64,000 bases of DNA from Glaciimonas sp. PCH181 (GCF_003056055.1 NZ_PYFP01000001.1:992001-1056000); one strand, 5' to 3'; shown: positions 17,005-25,498, counted from the stretch's first letter. Numbers and translations are program-made. The notes: generated by a model from the letters alone, not told the origin.

Positions 17005-17466
17005 ATGCCACTTACCTGCCCGCACTGTCATTCTGAACGGATTCACCTTCATAATTACGCCAAGAAGACCTGTGGTGCCATCGGAGCCGTAGCAGGGGCA
17101 ACAGCCGGTGCCGTTGGCATTGTCAGCGGTGCAGAAATTGGGGCATTCACGGGCTTAATGGCTGGTCCTGCGGGCGCTGCAATTGGCGGCATTGCCGGGG
17201 CGATCATTGGTGGCTTATTCGGTGGTGCCACTGGTTGCGCCGCGGGAGTCCAGCTGGGCGAAATCATTGATGCCCATATCCTCAATAATTATCATTGTCT
17301 GGCTTGCCAGTACACGTTTAGTACGCATCCTGTTGCTGCTCACGATAAGGAAGGAAATGGTGATGACTATCCACGGGATCGCCCGTCCGACTTTTATCAG
17401 GACGGCCATAACCATGCGTCCGATCTGCAAGACGATGTCGCTCCCTCAGCTTTTTCGTATCCGTAG
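17005..17466 (+). CDS. Zinc-ribbon, glycine-zipper protein
   Basis: A 153-residue protein. It opens with a CPHC pair at residues 5-8, matched by a second pair in YHCLACQYTF near residue 100, together a split zinc ribbon. Between them lies a Gly/Ala-rich hydrophobic stretch (GAVAGATAGAVGIV, then AGAAIGGIAGAIIGGLFGG), a glycine-zipper hairpin that may insert in membranes. The tail is acidic and low-complexity. Proteins of this design often accompany DUF932 and YqaJ genes on integrative elements and plasmids. Function unknown. Confidence 0.75.
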   Translation: MPLTCPHCHSERIHLHNYAKKTCGAIGAVAGATAGAVGIVSGAEIGAFTGLMAGPAGAAIGGIAGAIIGGLFGGATGCAAGVQLGEIIDAHILNNYHCLACQYTFSTHPVAAHDKEGNGDDYPRDRPSDFYQDGHNHASDLQDDVAPSAFSYP

Positions 17467-17575
17467 TCCATTACTGTAGTTCTCTTCCCTACCTACTTAC
17501 CTCCCGCACACCCTTGGTCCTGCTGTTATGCGCAGCGGCCTCGTCACGTGTAAATCACTTCAAGGAAAATACCAA

Positions 17576-18535
17576 ATGGCACATCTCGTCGAACAAATGG
17601 CGTACGTCAACGCAACGCCCTGGCACGGCCTTGGCAACCGTCTCACCGCCAAACAACCGCTGGAGGTCTGGGCCGAACAAGCTGGCATGGCATTCAACAT
17701 TCTGGAAACACCCGTCCGCTATATATCAGAGTCTGCCGGTGCGCTTGGCGTGATCATGTCGTTCCCCGAACAAAAGGTGCTGTATCGGTCCGATACCAAA
17801 GCACCACTATCGGTCGTCTCCAATCGCTATCAGGTCGTGCAACCGCGGGATATTCTGGAGTTTTACCGCGACCTGACCGAAATCTCCGGCTTCGAATTAG
17901 AAACGGCGGGCGTCTTAAAGTTCGGCCGCAAAATCTGGGCACTGGCCAAAACCGGGCAATCAGGAACATTAAAGGGGAATGACACCATCAACGGGTACTT
18001 GCTGCTGGCTACCGCTTGTGATGGCACGCTGGCGACGACTGCGCAATTCACCAGCATCCGGGTGGTGTGCAATAACACGTTGGCGGTCGCGCTGGCGAAT
18101 GGCAGCGGGGCCGTCAAGGTACCGCACAGCACCAGCTTTGATCCGCAGGCCGTCAAACGACAATTGGGGATTTCGGTCTCGGCCTGGGAGGCGTTTCTGT
18201 ATCGCATGAAAACCCTGTCCGAACGCAAGGTGAAATCGCACGAAGCGATGAATTACTTCCTGCGGGTCTTCACGGATCCGGCCAACACCGCTACCGGCCT
18301 GAGCAACGAACGTGCGATCAAGAAAGTACAGGGACTGTATGACGGCCAAGGAAAAGGAGCCGAATTGAGCTCTTCCAAAGGCACTGCATTTGGCCTCCTC
18401 AATGCTGTCACGGAGTATGTCGATCATGAGCGTCGTGCCAGAAGTGCTGATCATCGGCTGGAAGCGGCGTGGTTCGGTCCCGGGGCCACGTTAAAACAAA
18501 AGGCGCTGGAACAGGCCTTGCAGATGGCCGCCTAG
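17576..18535 (+). CDS. DUF932 (phage/plasmid-like TIGR03299) protein
   Basis: A 319-residue DUF932 protein. Recognisable features are the N-terminal TPWHGLGNRLTAKQPLEVW stretch, the VSNRYQVVQPRDILEFY segment and TSIRVVCNNTLAVAL in the centre. The family is widespread in phages, plasmids and integrative elements and travels with YqaJ exonucleases; its biochemical role is not established. The ATG at 17576 is chosen because AAGGA lies just upstream, whereas the earlier in-frame start at 17528 has none. It precedes YqaJ by about 70 bases in what looks like one operon. Confidence 0.88.
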   Translation: MAHLVEQMAYVNATPWHGLGNRLTAKQPLEVWAEQAGMAFNILETPVRYISESAGALGVIMSFPEQKVLYRSDTKAPLSVVSNRYQVVQPRDILEFYRDLTEISGFELETAGVLKFGRKIWALAKTGQSGTLKGNDTINGYLLLATACDGTLATTAQFTSIRVVCNNTLAVALANGSGAVKVPHSTSFDPQAVKRQLGISVSAWEAFLYRMKTLSERKVKSHEAMNYFLRVFTDPANTATGLSNERAIKKVQGLYDGQGKGAELSSSKGTAFGLLNAVTEYVDHERRARSADHRLEAAWFGPGATLKQKALEQALQMAA

Positions 18536-18608
18536 GCGCATTTCACCAACGTCATAACCGCCCGGCCGAGTGTTCACTCGCCGGGCTGTATTCTTTTAGG
18601 AGCTGAAC

Positions 18609-19610
18609 ATGGGTATTGCAGAAAAGATTCGAGCAACAAGGACCGGACGTCCCGCCTTGAAACTGGTGAAAACCAATGAGTTGAGCCGGGAGGACTGGCT
18701 GACGGTGCGCAAAGGTGGACTCGGTAGCAGTGACGCTGGTGCTGCCGTGGGCTTGAATCCATATCAATCTCCACTGGAGCTGTGGATGGTCAAAACAGGT
18801 CGGGATGGCAATTTACCGAAGATTGATCCCAACGATGAAACGAGTCCGATGTATTGGGGCACCCTGCTGGAACCGATTGTCGCGGCACACTACACCCGGC
18901 GCACCGGCCATCGCGTCCGCAAAATCAACGCGGTTCTGCAGCATCCGACGATTCCGTGGATGCTGGCGAATATTGACCGGGAAGTCATGGGCGTGCCTGA
19001 CGTACAGATCCTAGAATGTAAGACAGCAGGCGAGTTCGGCGCGCGGTTGTGGCGAGATGGTGTGCCGGAATACGTTCAGTTGCAGGTACAACACCAGTTG
19101 GCGGTGACCAATAAAGCAGCTGCCGATGTCTGTGTGCTGGTGTGCGGTCAGGAAATCCGGATCTATCGGATCGAACGGGACGATGCCTTGATCGCCCGAC
19201 TGATCGAACTGGAGCAGCAATTCTGGCAATACGTCGAAACGGACACGGCCCCGCCAGCAGATGGCAGTGACTCCGCCGATGTGGCATTGCGCTGTCTGTA
19301 TCCCCGCGATGGTGGCAACACGCTGGATCTAACCCGCGATAGTGCGATGTCTGCGACCTTTGCCGACCTGCTCACTCTACGCGATGAGATTGCCCATCGC
19401 GCCAAAGTTGCCGAAGAACTGAAGCAACGGATTCAACAACGCATGGGTCACGCTAGTAAAGCCCTGTTTGAAACAGGGGACGTGAGCTGGAAGCGCAGCA
19501 AGGACAGTCTCGGGATCGATATGGATGCACTCTTGGTAGATCAGCCCGATCTGATCCAACACTATCCGGTGGTAAAGCCTGGCAGTCGTCGATTCCTCAT
19601 CAACACGTAA
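18609..19610 (+). CDS. YqaJ/lambda-exonuclease-type recombinase
   Basis: A 333-residue YqaJ-family exonuclease. Catalytic residues of the PD-(D/E)xK fold are visible: GSSDA at 39-43, Glu in GTLLEPIVAAHY (about 89), Asp131 and E136-C-K138 in the VPDVQILECKTA stretch. Such enzymes digest one DNA strand from a double-strand end to prepare single-strand annealing. The C-terminal 100 residues include a coiled-coil-like segment (LLTLRDEIAHRAKVAEELKQ). The ribosome site is TAGGAG. It would act with an annealing protein, for which the next gene is the only candidate in the operon. The frame is intact and of usual length. Confidence 0.9.
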   Translation: MGIAEKIRATRTGRPALKLVKTNELSREDWLTVRKGGLGSSDAGAAVGLNPYQSPLELWMVKTGRDGNLPKIDPNDETSPMYWGTLLEPIVAAHYTRRTGHRVRKINAVLQHPTIPWMLANIDREVMGVPDVQILECKTAGEFGARLWRDGVPEYVQLQVQHQLAVTNKAAADVCVLVCGQEIRIYRIERDDALIARLIELEQQFWQYVETDTAPPADGSDSADVALRCLYPRDGGNTLDLTRDSAMSATFADLLTLRDEIAHRAKVAEELKQRIQQRMGHASKALFETGDVSWKRSKDSLGIDMDALLVDQPDLIQHYPVVKPGSRRFLINT

Positions 19611-19724
19611 TCCCCTTGTCGTTCAACTGAACTCTGTCGCCCCTTCCGCTGGGGCTGTTTGTGCTGCCTGCCCCACGCGGAAATTGGGGTGGGGTGGGCT
19701 GTGCTACTTAAAGGAATAAAAACA

Positions 19725-20663
19725 ATGATTAAAGGACTCGCCATCACGCCGCCGATACTGGGGCGCATTTCCATTGGTCGCATAGTGGAAAAGAACGGCA
19801 AGCGATTGCCGGAAAAGGACGATCAATTTACGATCACAACGCAGGTACAAAACAGGGATGGCTGGATTCCCCATCCTTACGATGAGGCCTTACGCAAGGA
19901 ACAAAGCAATCACAAGATCCGGGCCATCCCAATCCGCTTGCTGTTCAATGCACCGGACCTCAATCTCCGTGCGGAATACTGTTTATTCGATCGTCAAAAC
20001 GGCAGACCAATCTGCACCGGCAATGGGGAAACGTGCAGGCGCTACACGGCATCGAGCATGGCGACATTACCTTGCCCTTCTCCGGATAGTTGCGAGCTTG
20101 CCAAGGCTGGTTGTAAGCCTTACGGTCGGCTGAATGTCCGCATAGGGGAAGAGGAAGACGACTTGGGGACGTTCATCTTTCGGACCACCGGGTTCAATAG
20201 CATTCGCACCCTTGCCGCACGGCTTAGCTATTACCAAGCCGTCTCCGGTAACTTGTTGGCGTGCTTGCCATTGGCACTCCGATTACGCGCCAAGAGCACG
20301 ACGATGAGCCATCGCACCCCCATCTACTACGCGGATATTGCGGTGCGAGACGAGCATACATTAGGGCAAGCAATCGCTAACGCCAGGGAACTCCACGACC
20401 AGCGCTTAGTTACCGGGTATGACCAATCTGCGTTGGATGCTGCAGGTTATCAGGGATTCAATAATGGGGCGTTCGAGGAGAGTGACGAAGATAACTTGGA
20501 AATTGTCGAAGAATTCTATCCACCGACCGGTGAAAGTGAGCTCGACGGGAATGTAGACGGGACAGCTATGAAAACCAAACCGACGCTAAAAGACAAACTG
20601 GATAGAAAGGCAGTGAATGCAGAAAAACCAGGTCACAAAAGTAAGTTGTTTAGCGACGTCTAA
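19725..20663 (+). CDS. Cys-rich 'hydrolase or metal-binding' protein, possible recombination partner
   Basis: A 312-residue protein of a type usually labelled hydrolase or metal-binding protein next to YqaJ genes. Its centre has a cysteine cluster (CTGNGETC...CPSPDSCELAKAGCKPYGRL) that could bind zinc or iron. The C..P..C..A..CKPxGRLxV arrangement resembles Gp3-like recombination-directionality proteins; that resemblance is tentative. The final 70 residues are acidic then basic and probably disordered. The start is the ATG at 19725, with AAAGGA ten bases upstream; the earlier in-frame ATG at 19659 lies in poor context. Position directly after the exonuclease suggests a DNA-recombination partner. 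Confidence 0.7.
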   Translation: MIKGLAITPPILGRISIGRIVEKNGKRLPEKDDQFTITTQVQNRDGWIPHPYDEALRKEQSNHKIRAIPIRLLFNAPDLNLRAEYCLFDRQNGRPICTGNGETCRRYTASSMATLPCPSPDSCELAKAGCKPYGRLNVRIGEEEDDLGTFIFRTTGFNSIRTLAARLSYYQAVSGNLLACLPLALRLRAKSTTMSHRTPIYYADIAVRDEHTLGQAIANARELHDQRLVTGYDQSALDAAGYQGFNNGAFEESDEDNLEIVEEFYPPTGESELDGNVDGTAMKTKPTLKDKLDRKAVNAEKPGHKSKLFSDV

Positions 20664-20741
20664 ACGGTTGACGAATTACTTTGCAACTGTATAGATACGT
20701 TACAAACCCCGTCACTAAATGCCCAACGAATATAAGCATCC

Positions 20742-20960
20742 TTAAAGCCCATCAAAGAGATTACCTACAGTGATATTCAATGCCTTGGCCAGGGTTTCTA
20801 TCGCCGAAAGGGACGGATTTCTTTTCCCTCGCTCGATTCCACTTATATACGTTCTGTCAAATCCACATAAATCGGCGAACGCCTCTTGAGAGAGACCATG
20901 GGCCTTTCTCAATTCTTTAATTTTAGCGCCGAAGCACACGGATAGGGGTAGTTGTCGCAC
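20742..20960 (-). CDS. XRE-family repressor, 72 aa
   Basis: A small regulator that is almost entirely one helix-turn-helix domain (FGAKIKELRKAHGLSQEAFA, then DLCGFDRTYISGIERGKRNP). The form is that of SinR/Cro-like single-domain repressors. It faces away from the zinc-ribbon genes at 21220, and three repeated sites lie just upstream of its start (20984-21045), which are likely operators for autoregulation and for the divergent genes. An intact frame and normal length indicate it is functional. Confidence 0.88.
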   Translation of the reverse strand: MRQLPLSVCFGAKIKELRKAHGLSQEAFADLCGFDRTYISGIERGKRNPSLSAIETLAKALNITVGNLFDGL

Positions 20961-20983
20961 AACGACATTAACCCATCTCGCAG

Positions 20984-21045
20984 ACTAATCGTACACGGAC
21001 TAATCGTCACATGATATTATTTAAAATGATGTCTAATCGTCACAT
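20984..21045. promoter_or_regulatory. Three copies of CTAATCGTCAC, likely XRE operators
   Basis: CTAATCGTAC at 20985, CTAATCGTCACAT at 21000 and CTAATCGTCACAT at 21033, all in the same orientation, spaced 15 and 33 bases. They sit directly upstream of the XRE gene and of the divergent plus-strand genes. Direct repeats in this place are typical operator or iteron sites. The TTAAAATGAT stretch between copies could hold a promoter -10 box. Confidence 0.55.
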
Positions 21046-21219
21046 TATAAATATTGCAGTCCATGACTCTCACTAAAATACTAATCAATTAAGTGGAAAA
21101 TCCGGCATGTCAGCATTCAAATATAAAACTTCCTCCCCATATTTAAATTCGTCAAATCAATATCAAGCGGCATTCAATATGCTTCATTTACTCAATAGCA
21201 CGTCGCGAGGAGTGGCGAA

Positions 21220-21567
21220 ATGACAATGGTATTTTGCCGCGGGTGCGCAAAAGAAATTCATGAAAGCGCCCCGCTCTGTCCGCAATGCGGGGCATCACAG
21301 CCAACAAATATCAGCCTCCAGCAAAAAAAGGAATCCCCTAGTGGAGTGGCAATTACTGCGCTTATGCTTACTTGCCTATCGTTCTTAGCCTGTCTTGTAA
21401 GCGAGGGGGATAAAGATTCGCTTTTTGGCGTCGCCGCATTCGCCATCACGGGCGCGATATTAGGTGGCATCAATCTCCAACAACGACGAAGCGGAAAAAC
21501 AATCGCAATCGTCTCCGTTGTTCTGGCCTGCATCACATTACTGCTTAGTCTCGGCCAAATTTCCTAA
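21220..21567 (+). CDS. Zinc-ribbon membrane protein (DUF4190-like)
   Basis: A 115-residue protein. A zinc ribbon occupies the first 25 residues (FCRGCAKEI...CPQCGA). Two or three membrane segments follow (VAITALMLTCLSFLACLV, FGVAAFAITGAILGGI and TIAIVSVVLACITLLLSL). The pattern resembles the DUF4190 type of small membrane proteins, for which no function is known. The ribosome site GAGGAG precedes the ATG. It is followed after 20 bases by a second protein with the same ribbon. Confidence 0.75.
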   Translation: MTMVFCRGCAKEIHESAPLCPQCGASQPTNISLQQKKESPSGVAITALMLTCLSFLACLVSEGDKDSLFGVAAFAITGAILGGINLQQRRSGKTIAIVSVVLACITLLLSLGQIS

Positions 21568-21587
21568 CCTTTCAAAGAAAGAACTCT

Positions 21588-21941
21588 ATGACCTCCCTCG
21601 TCTTCTGTCGCGGTTGCGCACACCAAATCCATGTAACCGCAACCACTTGCCCGCAATGTGGTGCGCCACAACTCACGGCAACCAGCCCTATCGAAGCCAC
21701 GCCTTCCTCCACCTTCATTGCACCCGAAGTACACCATTACGCTGACGTACCGTGGTTCAGAAAACGCTGGTTTGCTGTCGTGTGCATCGTCCTCTTCTCG
21801 CCAGCATTTTTTGCGCTCGCCTTTACCGGAGACATCTATTTCGAGAAAAACGGCGGCCTGCAGACCATGACCAGAAATACCAAATTCCTTGTATTGGGCA
21901 TTTGTATCTTCTTTGTAGTCATCCGGCTCATGAGGGACTAA
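21588..21941 (+). CDS. Zinc-ribbon membrane protein
   Basis: A 117-residue protein with the same N-terminal zinc ribbon as its neighbour (FCRGCAHQI...CPQCGA), a Pro/Thr-rich linker and two membrane segments (WFAVVCIVLFSPAFFALAF and FLVLGICIFFVVIRLM). The two genes are probably an old duplication sharing the ribbon module. No function is known. AAAGAAAG precedes the ATG. Confidence 0.75.
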   Translation: MTSLVFCRGCAHQIHVTATTCPQCGAPQLTATSPIEATPSSTFIAPEVHHYADVPWFRKRWFAVVCIVLFSPAFFALAFTGDIYFEKNGGLQTMTRNTKFLVLGICIFFVVIRLMRD

Positions 21942-22073
21942 CACCACGCGGCGATTCATCAACGATGCAATCGTTGAGTCCGCCAATAACGTTTGCCGAT
22001 GTGGAGCTCCCGAATTAGGAACAACTCTTCTTGGCGAATGCCTCGGAAGGAGCAACTCAAAAGAAAGTATGGA

Positions 22074-23399
22074 ATGAATATTTCAACGGTTTTACGACAA
22101 ACACTATGGGTAGGTATGGTTGGCGCTACGTTGCTGCTGGCCGGTTGCGGAAAGAAAGTATTGGACTTCCGTAATGCGGAAATCGTACAGGGGAAAATTT
22201 ATTCCCAAGGTGCCGACTCGCCATTTTCAGGACGCCTGACAAATATAAGTTCATACAAAATACCGAACTTAATTGAAGGCACGCAACCCATCGGACAAAT
22301 ATTAGGTGCATTGGTCAAGTTGAATTTCAATTACTTGGGGAGTATTTGCGACGTGACGGTGGAAAACGGCATCTTAAACGGCAAAGGAATTTGCCATCCT
22401 TATCAGAGCGACCAACCGATCAATGAGTTCTCCTTTGATAATGGCGCTCTACAAGATCGTTTCAAAGTTTTCAGCGTTACGACTGGTAAGTTAATTGTCG
22501 AAGCCAATTACGATAACGGTCACCTGGATGGAAAAATGCTTTTATCTAATCCCGATACCGGAAAACTCATTTACAAAAATAAATGGAAAGAAGGAAAGCC
22601 AGACGGTGATGTTATTCGTTACACGTTAGACGGTGAATATCCCGTCTTCGAAGTGCGATATGTGGATGGAAAAAAAGATGGTACAGAGAAAACTTACCAT
22701 CCCACCACGCACAAATTAATCGCCGAGTCGGATTGGGATCATGGTATAAAAAATGGCTCCGAAAAGCGATGGAGTGATGACGGTTCGGTATTATTAGCCG
22801 ATCTTAATTGGCTAATCGACAGAAAGGAGTCTGGATTCGAAAAAGAGATGGATGCGACTGGGACTAAATTGTTAACTGATCTAACTTGGGAAAGCGGGAA
22901 AGCAACTGGACTCAAAACGGTCATACATACCGCTAGTGGTATCGTGAGTGACTACGATGAATACCACCTCAAAGACGATCTTTTTGACGGCGTTTACAAA
23001 AAGTATATACACGGATACTTAAATGATAAAGATATCATGTTCGCGTCCGAAGTAGACAATTATAAAAATGGGAAACTCGACGGTCATTTTCAAAAGTTCA
23101 GTGCAAATGGAACGGTATGGAATGAAGGGGGTTACAAAGAGGACCTGAAAGACGGACTTTATCGCTGGTTCGATTCAAATGGAAAAATACAAGAAGAAAG
23201 AACCTATAAGGATGGCGCTGAAATTATGACGCCAATACCTGTGGGTCTTGACGTCAATAACGAAAATTGTGTAAAGAGTTGGATAGTAGCTCGTCGCATT
23301 GAGTCTGGTAGTGAAATCAGTCTCGCCAACATCTCAGGAAGCGAGTTCATTGAATTTAAAACCTGGTGCGAACAAGGGAAAACCCCCACGCCACATTAA
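22074..23399 (+). CDS. MORN-repeat lipoprotein (YwqK-like)
   Basis: A 441-residue lipoprotein. The start at 22074 gives a clean type II signal peptide ending LLLAGC, with Cys about residue 25. The rest is built from repeats of the form G-x-L-D-G-x-(5-9)-G, such as YDNGHLDGKML, WKEGKPDGDVI, YVDGKKDGTEK, WDHGIKNGSEK, YKNGKLDGHFQ and YKEDLKDGLYR. These are MORN-type repeats, as in the YwqK antitoxin-like family. It should be anchored to a membrane facing the periplasm. The partner is unknown; no toxin gene is adjacent. A long island lipoprotein with such repeats may act as an immunity or surface protein; that is inference. Confidence 0.82.
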   Translation: MNISTVLRQTLWVGMVGATLLLAGCGKKVLDFRNAEIVQGKIYSQGADSPFSGRLTNISSYKIPNLIEGTQPIGQILGALVKLNFNYLGSICDVTVENGILNGKGICHPYQSDQPINEFSFDNGALQDRFKVFSVTTGKLIVEANYDNGHLDGKMLLSNPDTGKLIYKNKWKEGKPDGDVIRYTLDGEYPVFEVRYVDGKKDGTEKTYHPTTHKLIAESDWDHGIKNGSEKRWSDDGSVLLADLNWLIDRKESGFEKEMDATGTKLLTDLTWESGKATGLKTVIHTASGIVSDYDEYHLKDDLFDGVYKKYIHGYLNDKDIMFASEVDNYKNGKLDGHFQKFSANGTVWNEGGYKEDLKDGLYRWFDSNGKIQEERTYKDGAEIMTPIPVGLDVNNENCVKSWIVARRIESGSEISLANISGSEFIEFKTWCEQGKTPTPH

Positions 23400-23464
23400 T
23401 TGTTCAAGTCCTGCTTTTGTATGTAACGACAGGGAATAACTTCAGCATAGATTAATAACAAACA

Positions 23465-23512
23465 GGCGACCGATGGTCGCCTTTGCTCCTGATATGCAGG
23501 GAGCTTTTTTTT
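23465..23512 (+). terminator. Double hairpin terminator
   Basis: A 7-bp perfect stem (GGCGACC / GGTCGCC, 23465-23481) is followed by a second stem (GCTCC...GGGAGC, 23485-23504) and eight T. It lies about 65 bases after the MORN lipoprotein stop and should end that transcript. Confidence 0.75.
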
Positions 23513-23697
23513 GCGTTGTCCACGGCATGGCTGCTGTACATTAGACTCAACCATACATACAGTGTCCTCAAAAATATGCTGAAAAGTGTATTTTAGGCAA
23601 TACTTGTTATAAAATTAAATATTGCCATATATCTAAGTCTAAACTGCATTTTTTGTGGTTTTACCTGTTGATCAACATTTTTACTTAAGGTGATAAT

Positions 23698-23922
23698 ATT
23701 AAAAAGCAACTCACTATCATGAGCATCGCTCTGGCCCTTTCTGCTTGCGCTCCGGCACGATATGACTATATAAAAGAGGGTGCCTCTCAATACCAAAAAA
23801 CTGATGCAATGTCAGAATGTCGGTATCAAATTAGGCTCAACAAAACCCCTGCAACTGAGCAAGCAACACTCCTTACTTTATGTATGGAGGGGAAAGGGTT
23901 TCGTATCAGACGTGTGAATTAA
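23698..23922 (+). CDS. Small lipoprotein with apparent ATT start
   Basis: From ATT at 23698 the frame reads (M)KKQLTIMSIALALSACAPAR, a textbook lipoprotein signal with lipobox LSAC, then a 50-residue mature part with two further Cys. TAAGGTG lies at the ideal distance before the ATT. The first in-frame ATG (23719) has no ribosome site and would remove the basic start of the signal. Either ATT is used as a rare start or an ATG has mutated, leaving a weak gene. Family not recognised. The mature sequence DAMSECRYQIRLNK looks like small island-borne lipoproteins. Confidence 0.55.
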   Translation: MKKQLTIMSIALALSACAPARYDYIKEGASQYQKTDAMSECRYQIRLNKTPATEQATLLTLCMEGKGFRIRRVN

Positions 23923-24177
23923 TACGGCACTCGAATTTGTTATTAGACTTCAGAGATGCCGGTCACGCATTAGCGACAAGATCAAATTTTCCTGTCGGCG
24001 TTCCTTCGATGGGCCAAATCGCTTGCTGGTCGATCTGAACGCCCAAGGGGCCAGCATGGTTGGCATTACTCTGGCATTACGCCATTTGCGCGCGTTAGAA
24101 GAGAAAGCGGTCTCGCCAGCTTGTCACCGGCCACCAAGAGTAACTGACTTCTTTGACGGAGTGCCGCCGAAGATCGG
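23923..24177. other. Unassigned stretch
   Basis: A plus-strand frame of about 70 codons from 23970 stays open and reads protein-like (RRSFDGPNRLLVDLNAQGAS, then MVGITLALRHLRALEEKA) but has no start with a ribosome site. I cannot assign it; it may be a relic. Confidence 0.3.
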
Positions 24178-24931
24178 TCAAACGTTAGGGGTGGTTTCGT
24201 AGCGGTTGCGCCCTGCACGCTTGGCGGCATACATTGCAGCATCAGCACGATTGACCATGTCGGAAATAGTTTCTCCCGGAGAGTATTCCGCAATCCCAAA
24301 GCTGGCAGACAAAGGTACCAATTTATTTTTTAGCTGAATGCCGGAGGTTTCAATCGCGCAGCGCAGCCGCTCGATCACCATCTCGGCTTCATTCGCCGTC
24401 GCTTCCGGTAACACGATCAGAAATTCCTCACCGCCCCAACGTCCACAGCAATCATATTCGCGCATGCCCGACTTCAGGATTTGTGCGATTTCGGTCAAGA
24501 CTTTGTCTCCCCCTTAATGACCAAAGGTATCGTTAGCCTCCTTGAAATGGTCAATATCAGCGATTGCAATCGTAAACGGGCGTCGCACCCGCTCCCACCT
24601 TGCGAATTCGGATTTCAGTTGCTCCATTAACATGCGCCGGTTACCGAGGCCTGTCAGTGCGTCAGTTGCAGATGCTTCCTTCAATGCGACGTTAAGTTCT
24701 CGCATCATCGATTGATAGCGATCGGTGATCCGCACCAACTTTTTCAGCTGCCGCAAGTGCTTGCTGTAGCGCTCACTCAAAGAAGACTAACCTCGCGCGC
24801 TGCGGTCCGATATTGATCTGAAATGCTGGTACGTAAAGATCGGCCAACGGCTGCCGCAGAGGGTGCCCCTCATAAGCACTGTCGGCCAGCAAAGCTTCAA
24901 TCGACGTTTCAAGTGGACGCGCTTCACGCAT
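24178..24931 (-). pseudogene. siaD: SiaD-like diguanylate cyclase, broken
   Basis: The minus strand carries an almost complete diguanylate cyclase of the SiaD type. The start ATG at 24931 opens with EARPLETSIEALLADSAYEG, a helical region follows (LSERYSKHLRQLKKLVRITD), then a GGDEF domain (TDALTGLGNRRML near the start, RWGGEEFLIVLP as active site). Frame changes lie between 24780 and 24850. At 24514 a TAA stands in GH*GGDKVL, where Gln is expected (GHQGGD), a CAA-to-TAA change. Each lesion alone would kill the gene. SiaD makes cyclic di-GMP in the SiaABCD signalling pathway; its activator SiaC lies upstream, also as a remnant. Confidence 0.8.
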
Positions 24932-24933
24932 AT

Positions 24934-25024
24934 TTATTCGACCTGCTCGATGATGTTGAAGGGGAATGTACAGTCTTTCCTAAATTCGTCGGCAAGTCCG
25001 TGCCGCACCTTCTTTCTGCTGGTT
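24934..25024 (-). pseudogene. siaC: SiaC-like (DUF1987) C-terminal remnant
   Basis: The minus strand reads RHGLADEFRKDCTFPFNIIE, then QVE and TAA, three bases before the siaD start. This fits the end of a SiaC/DUF1987 protein, the phospho-regulated partner that activates SiaD. Only about 25 residues remain; beyond 25025 the DNA matches a LysR-gene start instead. The gene order siaC-siaD agrees with intact systems. Confidence 0.5.
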
Positions 25025-25112
25025 AAATCGCACAAATCCCCTTTGCGTTTATAAGATAAAGCATTTTACTTTAAACAATAAACTTCTCAAACGCATAGGA
25101 CGAGATTAAGAT
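25025..25112. promoter_or_regulatory. Relic LysR start and operator block (copy A)
   Basis: Bases 25048-25112 match the LysR/GST intergenic block at 57052-57116 in about 54 of 65 positions by hand count. The core TTTAAACAATAAACTT is at 25070-25085. Just left of it, AATCGCAC corresponds to AATCGCAT at 57031, where CAT is the complement of that LysR's start codon, here mutated to CAC. So this is the promoter end of a lost LysR gene, cut at the siaC junction. It faces the FAD monooxygenase at 25499 and may still bind a LysR protein. Confidence 0.65.
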
Positions 25113-25498
25113 TATCGAACAAATTAGAGATCACCGATCCTGTACATAACTAAAAGACACGAGACTTCTATGCTTACTTTCGACCTTCAATTTCATTAGC
25201 CAAATTCGCTCGCGCCACCGCAAATGTTGGCGCGGCTATGCTTTTTTAAAACCATTATTTTCGAGGCATGGGATTCCCATGCTTTTTTATGAGGGTTAAA
25301 TGGCAATAGCTGAAATTGCGTTTTTTTTTGTGGGGTAGAAGACTTACGGCGCGTAACTAGAACTTTTTTGAATTTTAGTTTGCCGTTGCAAGTGACATTA
25401 GAAACGGAGTCTCACTTTGAACTTAACGAAGGCTCAAGTGTGGTTGTCGGGATGTAAATGTTGTGGTGCGTGAAGCGCTATATTTTCAGAGGAAAAAA
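25113..25498. other. Leader between LysR block and monooxygenase
   Basis: No gene is seen. A 7-bp stem CGCGCCA/TGGCGCG at 25211-25234 followed by six T at 25241 looks like a terminator or attenuator. A run of nine T lies near 25321. The promoter of the monooxygenase gene should lie between 25340 and 25480. Confidence 0.4.

Noticed and set aside
17215..19405. Minus-strand frames opposite the zinc-ribbon, DUF932 and YqaJ genes
   Set aside because: All are antisense to genes with clear domains; low-complexity Ala/Pro or Arg content.
24823..25026. 67-codon plus-strand frame opposite the siaC/siaD remnants
   Set aside because: The minus strand here reads recognisable SiaD and SiaC residues, so this is a shadow.
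25201..25246. A riboswitch before the FAD monooxygenase
   Set aside because: Only one short stem with a T run was found; no conserved aptamer pattern is recognisable.
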